Of a stretch of DNA of 13,474 nucleotides, positions 8,417 to 13,474 are shown piece after piece. Source of the stretch: CAZIOH01 sp964540815 (lineage in GTDB: Bacteria > Myxococcota_A > Polyangia > Fen-1088); contig CAZIOH010000133.1 of the NCBI GenBank assembly GCA_964540815.1, positions 1 to 13,474 of the forward strand, read 5' to 3'. The notes below the pieces were generated by a model. That model was not told where the DNA came from and did no database searches. It saw only the letters and a list, made by a program, of their open reading frames with translations. A program made the translations under genes and the position numbers. Position 1 is the first letter of the stretch; each line of letters begins with the position of its first letter.

Positions 8417-9312
8417 GTCATCTCGTCGCGTACTTCGGAAACGAGCCCGAGAATTTGGCTTGCGCGCTGTTCTTCGCGCGGAATGCGCTCTACACGCACG
8501 ATCACGTCGAAGGATGGGCTCTCGGCTTCGTGCAGGGCGGAGACGTCCTGCTGCAAAAGCGCCCGCGCGCCAACACCGCGGAGGTGGACTTCTACACCCT
8601 GTCGCGGAACCTCAACGCCGATGCGCTCATCGGGCGGGTGGGCCTCGGCAAGGAGGGCAATCGTTCGGCGGAGAACGCCGATCCATTTCGCTATCGCGCG
8701 TGGCTGTTCGGGGCGGTCGGCCACATCCCGAAGTTCGAGCTGGTGCGCGAGCGGATGCTCGAATCCACACCAGACTTTCTCCGGCGAAACATCCGCGGGC
8801 AATCGGCGGGCGAGCACCTGTTCCATCTCTTCCTCGCCAACCTGCACACCGCCGGGCTGCTCGATGTCCCGACGCCGAATCCGGGGCGGGTCAACCAGGC
8901 GTTGCTGCAGGCCCTCGGGACCCTCGGCGAGCTCCTCGAGCATGCGCAGGCCGGCGCCGCGGCTGGCGCGGGGGCCGGGGCCGTCGCGCACGGACACAGC
9001 ACGGCGCTCACCGCCGTGGTGACCAACGGCCGGTGCCTGGTGGCGGCGAACCACGGACACGCGGCTCAGTTCCTGCGGGTGGACGGCATCGCCGACTGTC
9101 CGGTCTGCCACGATCGCGTGCACGGGGATGGCCACGCCCACGCCAAGGGACGGCGCATCGCGCACGAGGCCCTGCGGGCCATCATCCTCGAGGCCGACGC
9201 CCGGACCCAGGGACGGGCTGGCTGGAAGCCGGTTCCGGATGGGACGTCCCTGGTGGCGGGCCCCGATCGGGTCCCGCACCTGGTGTCCGCCGCGGCCTCT
9301 GCCTCCACCTGA
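8413..9312 (+). CDS. Class II glutamine amidotransferase-like Ntn protein lacking the catalytic Cys
   Basis: 299 residues. The layout resembles the YafJ/EgtC-type Ntn amidotransferases: N-terminal strand SHLVAYFGN (normally MC-x-LLAY), EGWALGF (33-39) for HGWG, LIGRVGLG (72-79) for the A-x-x-R strand, ENADPF (87-92) for NTHPF, GAVGH (100-104) where AHNG is expected, and EHLFHLFL (134-141). The first residue after Met is Ser, not the nucleophile Cys, and the HNG asparagine of the oxyanion hole is gone, so ordinary glutaminase activity is unlikely. Ser2 could serve as an Ntn nucleophile after Met removal, or the protein may be a non-catalytic binder. An Ala/Gly-rich loop (180-191) and a CPVCH plus His-rich stretch (229-252) are insertions. 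The ATGA overlap with the hydrolase fixes the start. Confidence 0.78.
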   Translation: MSHLVAYFGNEPENLACALFFARNALYTHDHVEGWALGFVQGGDVLLQKRPRANTAEVDFYTLSRNLNADALIGRVGLGKEGNRSAENADPFRYRAWLFGAVGHIPKFELVRERMLESTPDFLRRNIRGQSAGEHLFHLFLANLHTAGLLDVPTPNPGRVNQALLQALGTLGELLEHAQAGAAAGAGAGAVAHGHSTALTAVVTNGRCLVAANHGHAAQFLRVDGIADCPVCHDRVHGDGHAHAKGRRIAHEALRAIILEADARTQGRAGWKPVPDGTSLVAGPDRVPHLVSAAASAST

Positions 9313-9348
9313 CCGGTGGAGCTGGCCCGCCCTGACCGGGTCGGGCGG
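9303..9348 (+). terminator. Two adjacent hairpins after the amidotransferase-like gene
   Basis: Hairpin 1: CTCCACC (9303-9309) and GGTGGAG (9315-9321) with a TGACC loop spanning the stop codon. Hairpin 2: CCGCCC (9327-9332) and GGGCGG (9343-9348), extended by an inner GAC/GTC stem with one bulged T. No T-run follows, so this is not a canonical intrinsic terminator; it may slow transcription, protect the 3' end, or separate the upstream pair from the peptide operon. The rest of the 87-base spacer shows no convincing promoter. Confidence 0.35.
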
Positions 9349-9399
9349 CGCGAGGCTCAAGACTTCCGCGGGTTGGGTCGATGGGAGAGCTGACCCGAC

Positions 9400-10080
9400 A
9401 TGACCGCTTCACCCGAGACCGCTTCGAATCGGCGCCGGCGCCTGGTCATCAACGTGACCGGGGCGGGCACGCTGTTGCTCGTGGCCGCGGCCATGTGGAA
9501 CTGGCAGCCCGGGGGCGATCCGGACATGCGCAGCGCCCGTGCGCCCGCTCCTGCCCCCGCCCGGCAAGACCCGACCGGACGCTTCCTCCCCCAGCTACCG
9601 GCCGAGGGACATGTCCCCGCGTCAGCGACCACGACCACGACCGACGGCCCGGGGGCCGGGCCGCCGGACGGTGGCGGCAGCCTCTCCGGGGCGCGGATCG
9701 CGGACGCCATGACCGCCTGGCGGATCGCGATCCTGAACAAGAGCCCCGAGCAAGTGGAGAGCCTCGATCGGGCCTTCGCGGAGCATCGCGCGTCCTTCAT
9801 CCCGGCGCTCATGGAGAGCGCCGGCGGGGATGCCGAGCCGCGCGTGCGCGCGTTCTCGACCCGGGTGCTCGGAAAGCTCCGGGCCACCGAGGCTCGGGCG
9901 CTCATGCACCGGCTGCTCGGGGACGGCAGCGAGTACGTTCGCTTCAACGCGGCCTGGGTCCTCGGCGAGCTCGCCGATCGCGAGGCCATGGTCGAGCTCG
10001 AGCGCCTCGAGCGGCGCGACCGCTCGGAGATGGTGCGCCGGTCGGCGCATGAGTCGCTCCGGCGCCTGAACGGAGGCTGA
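9400..10080 (+). CDS. Membrane-anchored HEAT-repeat protein
   Basis: 226 residues. A basic N-terminus (RRRR at 11-14) precedes one membrane helix (about 15-35), then a Pro/Ala/Thr-rich linker (about 40-95), then a helical domain (about 98-224) with HEAT/PBS-lyase-like repeats (EPRVRAFSTRVLGKLRA, SEYVRFNAAWVLGELAD, SEMVRRSAHESLRRL). By the positive-inside rule the HEAT domain is probably periplasmic. HEAT repeats bind proteins; no catalytic motif is seen. A GGGAGAG about 11 bases upstream supports the ATG. The next start (the peptide gene) lies 4 bases after its stop, and that gene's Shine-Dalgarno site is inside this coding region, so it belongs to the peptide operon by position. Its role there is unknown. 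Confidence 0.8.
   Translation: MTASPETASNRRRRLVINVTGAGTLLLVAAAMWNWQPGGDPDMRSARAPAPAPARQDPTGRFLPQLPAEGHVPASATTTTTDGPGAGPPDGGGSLSGARIADAMTAWRIAILNKSPEQVESLDRAFAEHRASFIPALMESAGGDAEPRVRAFSTRVLGKLRATEARALMHRLLGDGSEYVRFNAAWVLGELADREAMVELERLERRDRSEMVRRSAHESLRRLNGG
10072..10076 (+). promoter_or_regulatory. Strong Shine-Dalgarno site for the peptide gene
   Basis: GGAGG inside the last codons of the HEAT gene, 8 bases before the GTG at 10085. It is among the clearest ribosome binding sites in the window and argues that the short frame is translated. Confidence 0.75.
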
Positions 10081-10084
10081 CGCC

Positions 10085-10330
10085 GTGAGCGGGCGCGCAT
10101 CCATAGCGGCCGCGGCCGACGGCCATCCTGCTCCCGCCGAGGCGTCGGGTGCACCGCCAGATGCCGCCGCGGTGGGCGCGCAGCCTGCGGGCGCAGGGCC
10201 GCAAGGCCGGAAGCGGGCCTGGATCACACCGGCCATCCGCACCGGGCACCTGTTCGAATCCAACAGCCTCGCGTGTGGAAAGAACACGCCGATGATCGAT
10301 CAGTGCAACGCCAACCCGGCGATGTCGTGA
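10085..10330 (+). CDS. Candidate RiPP precursor peptide
   Basis: 81 residues, GTG start behind GGAGG at ideal spacing; its TGA overlaps the next ATG (TGATG), so translation is probably coupled. Residues 1-40 are Ala/Pro/Gly-rich. A basic GRKR (41-44) leads into W46-ITP-A-I51-RT-G54-H-LFE58, which resembles the YxxPxLxxxG leader motif that PqqD-like recognition domains bind in lasso and related pathways (one residue shorter before the Gly). The C-terminal part, SLACGKNTPMIDQCNANPAMS, carries the only two cysteines (64, 74), several Asn, Thr and Ser, and ends in Ser81. Next to PqqD, radical SAM/SPASM, kinase and protease genes, this is best read as the substrate peptide: leader about 1-60, core within about 61-81. 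The cleavage site and modification are unknown. Confidence 0.75.
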   Translation: MSGRASIAAAADGHPAPAEASGAPPDAAAVGAQPAGAGPQGRKRAWITPAIRTGHLFESNSLACGKNTPMIDQCNANPAMS

Positions 10331-11814
10331 TGCATGAGCCCGGATCAGCGCAGACGGAGCTGCTGCTCTCGATGGGTGGGGTGGTCGGACACTTCGGCCT
10401 CGACGGCGCCCCCGGCCCGTTCGTCGCGCAGCTGATGGAGCGCTACGGGCCCTACGCGATCCCCGTGGCGCCCTGGGTGCAGCGCACCTTCTCGGTCCGG
10501 GTTTCCTTCGCCGCGGCCTCGCCCATGACCGACCCGCGGGTCCGGGCCGGCGAGGTGGCGGCCCGACCGCTGCGCGTGGAGGAGACCGACGCGCGGGTGA
10601 AGATCAACCGCTGGGACTTCTCGGTGGCGCTCGACTCGGTCGCGCGCCCGCGCGCGGTCGAGGGGGCGAGCGAGGGTGCAGGCGACGGGAGCCGCTTCGT
10701 CGGGGGCGGCACCTGCCAGATGAATCCGTTCGCCTTCGATTCGTTGCTGCGGGTGCTGTGGGCCACCTTCCTGCCCCGGGCCGGCGGCGCGCTCTTTCAT
10801 GCCTGCGCCTTTCGCATCGACGAGCGCGGGGTGATCTTCCCGGGCGAGAGCGGGGCGGGCAAGAGCACGCTCGCGCGCAAGCTCCCCGAGCCGGAGCGCA
10901 TCCTCACCGACGAGCTGGTGGCCGTCTCCCGCGGCCCGATCGGGCAGTGGCGGATCTCCGGGACGCCGTTCTGGGGCGAGTTCCAGCGGGGCGGCGGCTC
11001 GCTGCGCAGCTGGCCGCTCGCGGGGGTGGCGTTCCTCGAGCAGTCGAGCGCGCTCGACGCACGGGCGATCGCCCCCGCCGAGGCGGCCTTCCGGCTGCTG
11101 GCGTGCCTGCTGTGCTTTCGAGCCGACGCGGACACGGCCGCCCGCAACCTGGCGATCGCCGTCGACGTGTGCAAGGAGGTGCCGTGCCTGGTGCTGCGGA
11201 GCCGTCGGGAGAGCCCCATCGAGGCCATCGAGGGAGCGCTGGAGGCGCACCTCGACCTCGCGCCGTCGGGCCCGGGACGCGGGATCGCCCCGGGGCAGCC
11301 GCAGCCCGCCGACCGGGGCAGCGGATCCCGCAGGCGACCGCGGCTGTCCACCCGGCCGTCGGCGCGCGAGATGATCTCGGAGTTTCGGTGGTTCCTGAAG
11401 GCGCGCGGCCGGTATGCCTTCACGCCCCGGGGCAGCAGCATGAAGCCGTGGCTGCGCGACGGGGATTCCCTGTTCGTCGAGTCGACCGACGCCTCGCGGA
11501 TCGTGCCGGGTGACATCGTGCTGTACTGGACCCCGGGCCGGCGCCCCGAAGACGACCGCCTGACCTGCCATCGGATGGTGGCGCGGCGCCAGATCCAGCG
11601 CGGGCCCTCGCGTGGGCCGCGCATCTACGTCAAGGGCGACGCGCTGTCCGCCATCGAGCGCTTCGACGACGGGCGAGAGTCCGAGGTCCTCGGCCGCGTG
11701 TCGGCCGTCTCGCGCGACGGCCGCGCCATTCCCGTGCCCGGGCGGGTGGGCAACCTGGCCCGCCTGGCTGGCTCCCTGGTCGCAACTCCTTTCTTGAAGA
11801 TGGTGGGAAGATGA
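10330..11814 (+). CDS. HprK-like kinase fused to S24/S26 signal-peptidase-like protease
   Basis: 494 residues in one unbroken frame. N-terminal part (about 1-310): HPr kinase-related P-loop domain with Walker A GESGAGKST (172-180, Lys178), an acidic LTDEL (192-196, Asp194) where HprK has its second metal/ATP motif, and GTPFWGEF (211-218). Residues about 308-345 are a Pro/Gly/Arg-rich linker. C-terminal part (about 346-494): S24/S26 fold with GSSMKPWLRDGD (Ser370 nucleophile), PGDIVLY, LTCHRMV (His414 where Lys sits in classical leader peptidase, as in SipW/Sec11-type enzymes) and YVKGDA (Asp437). It has no obvious membrane helix, so probably works on a cytosolic peptide. HprK-like kinases phosphorylate Ser in some lasso precursors. 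ATG at 10330 overlaps the peptide stop; an adjacent GTG at 10327 is the alternative. Confidence 0.85.
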   Translation: MHEPGSAQTELLLSMGGVVGHFGLDGAPGPFVAQLMERYGPYAIPVAPWVQRTFSVRVSFAAASPMTDPRVRAGEVAARPLRVEETDARVKINRWDFSVALDSVARPRAVEGASEGAGDGSRFVGGGTCQMNPFAFDSLLRVLWATFLPRAGGALFHACAFRIDERGVIFPGESGAGKSTLARKLPEPERILTDELVAVSRGPIGQWRISGTPFWGEFQRGGGSLRSWPLAGVAFLEQSSALDARAIAPAEAAFRLLACLLCFRADADTAARNLAIAVDVCKEVPCLVLRSRRESPIEAIEGALEAHLDLAPSGPGRGIAPGQPQPADRGSGSRRRPRLSTRPSAREMISEFRWFLKARGRYAFTPRGSSMKPWLRDGDSLFVESTDASRIVPGDIVLYWTPGRRPEDDRLTCHRMVARRQIQRGPSRGPRIYVKGDALSAIERFDDGRESEVLGRVSAVSRDGRAIPVPGRVGNLARLAGSLVATPFLKMVGR

Positions 11815-12155
11815 AGACACGCGAGCCCGCGACCAATGCCTGGCGACGCGCGTCGTCCCTGCCCTTCCAGAAGCTCGACGAGGAGATCCTGGTCGTGGAT
11901 CCGCGAACCCGGTCGGTGCACCTCCTCAACCCCAGCGCGACCCGGATCTGGGAGCTCCTGCAGACCCCCGCTTCGGAGGCCCGGCTCCTCGTCTCCCTGT
12001 GCGCGGAGTTCGATGCCCCGGTGGAGGCAATCCGGGCCGATCTCGTGCGCAGCCTCGGAGAGCTGGAGGAAAAGGGGCTGATCGGGCGCGACGAGGTCCC
12101 CCGAGGCGTCGAGGCACCGGCCGACGCGGCGCCGGAGCGGCGGGGGCCTGCGTGA
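11811..12155 (+). CDS. PqqD-family peptide recognition protein
   Basis: 114 residues. The central 75 or so match the PqqD fold (RRE): LPFQKLDEEILVVDPRTRSV, LLNPSATRIWELLQ, then helices ending in LGELEEKGLIGRDE. PqqD-like proteins are winged-helix chaperones that bind the leader of a RiPP precursor and present it to a radical SAM or other enzyme. Its start overlaps the kinase-protease stop (ATGA) and its stop overlaps the radical SAM start (GTGA), which fits a tight PqqD/radical SAM pair. The N-terminal 15 and C-terminal 20 residues are probably disordered. Not assigned to the pyrroloquinoline quinone pathway, because no pqqA/B/C-like gene is visible. Confidence 0.92.
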   Translation: MKTREPATNAWRRASSLPFQKLDEEILVVDPRTRSVHLLNPSATRIWELLQTPASEARLLVSLCAEFDAPVEAIRADLVRSLGELEEKGLIGRDEVPRGVEAPADAAPERRGPA

Positions 12156-13393
12156 TTCCCCGGGAGGCCCGCTGCGGCGACGACGAGCTCGTCGGGATCG
12201 ACTCTGGCGCCAAGCTCGTGCAATCCGTCCAGACCTGGGCGCACGACCGGCTGGTCCCGCTGAACGCCAGCCTGGAGGTCACGCTGGCCTGCAACATCCG
12301 CTGCATCCACTGCTACAACTTCGACCGGGACGCGCCCCGCCCCGGGGCCCGGGCCGCCCACACCCCGAGCGGAAGCGAGCTCCGGGTCCCGCCGGCGCCC
12401 GGCGGCGGCTGCGGGACGGTCGGGGTGGCGGGCGCCGCGGACGGTGCGCCCGCGGCGAAGCCCGAGCTCACCACCGAGGAGCTCCTCGACGTGATCGATC
12501 AGCTCAGGCAGGCCGGCTGTCTGTTCCTCTCCTTGACGGGGGGCGAGGTGCTGTCGCACCCGGGGCTCTTCCGCCTGCTCGATCGGGCACGCGAGGCGCA
12601 CATGGCGGTGCAGCTCCTCACCAACGGGACCCTGCTGCGCCCGGGGATGGCCGGACGGCTCGCCACCTACGAGAACCTGCTCGGGGTCAGCGTGAGCCTC
12701 TACGGGGCCACGCCGGAGATCCACGACGCCGTCACCCAGGTGCACGGATCTTTCCGGCGAACCTGGGCGGGCATCGAGCGGCTGCGCGCGGTCGGGGTGG
12801 TCGTCCGCCTGAAGTTCGTCGTCATGCAACCGAACGCCCACGAGACGGACGCGATGATCGCCGCCGCCGGCGCGCGCGGCCTGGCGTACACGCTCGACTT
12901 CACCGTGACGGCCCGCCACGACGGCACCGCGGGCAGCCTGACCGCGCGCATCACCGCCGCCCAGCGCGAGCAGCTGTGTCGGGGACCGCTGCGGCCGCTC
13001 CTGCCGCGGGGGCCCCGCCCCGCCCCGCCCGCCCAGGACTTCGCCTGCAACTGCGCGCGGGGCAACTGCGCCATCTCGGCGACGGGGGACGTGTACCCGT
13101 GCGTGTCGGTGCCCTGGGCGGCGGGCAACCTGCGCGACCAGAGCTTCGCCGAGATCTGGCGGACCTCACCGGTGTTCGCGCGCATCCGCGGGCTGCGGCT
13201 CGAGGACTTCGGCAAGTGCGCACCCTGCCCACACCGGGCGTACTGTAGCCACGATCGAGGCGCCGCGTTCACAGCCACGGGGGACTACACCGGCGCGGAC
13301 CCATTCGTCTGCGCCGGCGCGGAGCTCACCCACCGCCTGGCCGTCGAGTCGCCCCGGGGTACCTCCGAACCAGCTGACGGACCAGGCACCTAG
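12152..13393 (+). CDS. Radical SAM/SPASM peptide-modifying enzyme
   Basis: 413 residues from GTG at 12152 (overlapping the pqqD-like stop). LEVTLACNIRCIHCYNF holds the SAM-cluster motif CxxxCxxC (Cys47, 51, 54); LSLTGGE (127-132) binds SAM; VSVSLYGATPEIHD and LLTNGT are typical barrel strands. The C-terminus is a SPASM domain for auxiliary Fe-S clusters: CNCARGNC (299-306), ATGDVYPC (Cys317), CAPCPHRAYC (356-365) and DPFVC (Cys387). Such enzymes make Cys thioether, C-C or epimer changes in RiPP precursors; which one here is unknown. Residues about 61-103 are a Pro/Ala/Gly-rich insertion between the cluster motif and TGGE (75 residues apart, about twice the usual gap), including one stray Cys (87) and a copy of an intergenic repeat core. 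Confidence 0.93.
   Translation: MIPREARCGDDELVGIDSGAKLVQSVQTWAHDRLVPLNASLEVTLACNIRCIHCYNFDRDAPRPGARAAHTPSGSELRVPPAPGGGCGTVGVAGAADGAPAAKPELTTEELLDVIDQLRQAGCLFLSLTGGEVLSHPGLFRLLDRAREAHMAVQLLTNGTLLRPGMAGRLATYENLLGVSVSLYGATPEIHDAVTQVHGSFRRTWAGIERLRAVGVVVRLKFVVMQPNAHETDAMIAAAGARGLAYTLDFTVTARHDGTAGSLTARITAAQREQLCRGPLRPLLPRGPRPAPPAQDFACNCARGNCAISATGDVYPCVSVPWAAGNLRDQSFAEIWRTSPVFARIRGLRLEDFGKCAPCPHRAYCSHDRGAAFTATGDYTGADPFVCAGAELTHRLAVESPRGTSEPADGPGT
12367..12380 (+). repeat. Intragenic copy of the GAGCGGAAGCGAGC core
   Basis: Identical to the core of hairpin C (4278-4291) and one base off that of hairpin B (4246-4259). Flanks CCC...CGGG give an imperfect stem. It encodes SGSE in the low-complexity insertion of the radical SAM gene, which suggests that the insertion came from a repeat element. 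Confidence 0.6.
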
Positions 13394-13474
13394 TGCACCG
13401 CCGTCGAAATAGCGTCAACACCGAGGCCGGCAAGCCGAGCCGGCCGCGAGGCGCGACGACGAGGAATACCCGTA
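13393..13474 (+). CDS. Possible start of a further operon gene, cut by window end
   Basis: A GTG whose G is the last base of the radical SAM TAG (TAGTG) opens a frame with no stop to the window end (27 codons, MHRRRNSVNTEAGKPSRP...). AGG lies 6 bases upstream. The four preceding gene junctions are also overlapping or near-touching, which favours a real gene, but the visible part is too short and basic to recognise. It may be chance. Confidence 0.22.
   Translation, partial: MHRRRNSVNTEAGKPSRPRGATTRNTR
13425..13445. repeat. Perfect inverted repeat after the radical SAM gene
   Basis: Arms GGCCGGC and GCCGGCC around the loop AAGCCGA, 31 bases after the radical SAM stop. No T-run follows. It could be a weak terminator or RNA stem, or part of the next reading frame. 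Confidence 0.45.

Noticed and set aside
10085..13393. Lasso peptide cluster
   Set aside because: The leader motif and kinase recall lasso systems, but no asparagine-synthetase-like cyclase or transglutaminase-type leader peptidase is present in the window; a radical SAM enzyme and an S24/S26 protease take their places.
11811..13393. Pyrroloquinoline quinone (PQQ) biosynthesis
   Set aside because: The PqqD-like and radical SAM genes alone suggest it, but the peptide lacks the Glu-x-x-x-Tyr core of PqqA, and no pqqB or pqqC is seen.

Overview
The window is high-GC DNA (roughly 70% by eye) with dense genes, mostly overlapping or short junctions, GTG/TTG starts and few Shine-Dalgarno sites. The gene set (pyruvate phosphate dikinase, alpha2-type glycyl-tRNA synthetase with a zinc ribbon, RecO, RodZ-like protein, a Tgl/PilF-like TPR lipoprotein) suggests a Gram-negative, deltaproteobacterial or Myxococcota-like organism. 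This is inference. A run of exactly 100 N at 6753-6852 marks a scaffold gap, so the sequence is a draft assembly, possibly a metagenome bin, and linkage across the gap is not proven.

Left part (1-6651, all minus strand): read in transcription order, a TPR lipoprotein, a RodZ-like membrane HTH protein, recO, glyS and the 5' two thirds or more of ppdK. These are housekeeping genes. Three minus-strand promoter candidates are visible (before the TPR gene, before rodZ, before glyS). The recO-glyS spacer carries a cluster of GC-rich hairpins, two of which share a 14-base core. ppdK encodes an unusual lysine-rich N-terminal tail of about 78 residues.

Middle (6853-9312): queE (7-carboxy-7-deazaguanine synthase) on the minus strand, then a divergent plus-strand pair with an ATGA overlap: a monoglyceride-lipase-like alpha/beta hydrolase and a class II glutamine amidotransferase-like Ntn protein whose expected N-terminal cysteine is a serine.

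Right part (9400-13393, plus strand): a compact, translationally coupled block that looks like a biosynthetic locus for a ribosomally made, post-translationally modified peptide (RiPP). In order: a membrane-anchored HEAT-repeat protein; an 81-residue peptide with a long Ala/Pro-rich leader, a WxxPxI...G.LFE motif and a two-cysteine C-terminus ending in Ser; a single polypeptide fusing an HprK-like P-loop kinase to a Ser/His-type S24/S26 (signal-peptidase-like) protease; a PqqD-like recognition protein; and a radical SAM/SPASM enzyme. After the HEAT gene stop there is a GGAGG-led GTG 4 bases on, then TGATG, ATGA and GTGA overlaps, so the block very probably forms one operon. A plausible working model: PqqD binds the peptide leader, the radical SAM enzyme modifies the C-terminal core, the kinase may phosphorylate a hydroxyl residue (the terminal Ser is a candidate), and the fused protease removes the leader. 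I cannot match this exact architecture, especially the kinase-protease fusion, to a named RiPP class, and it is the most interesting content of the window. A further reading frame starting at 13393 may be the next gene of the operon.
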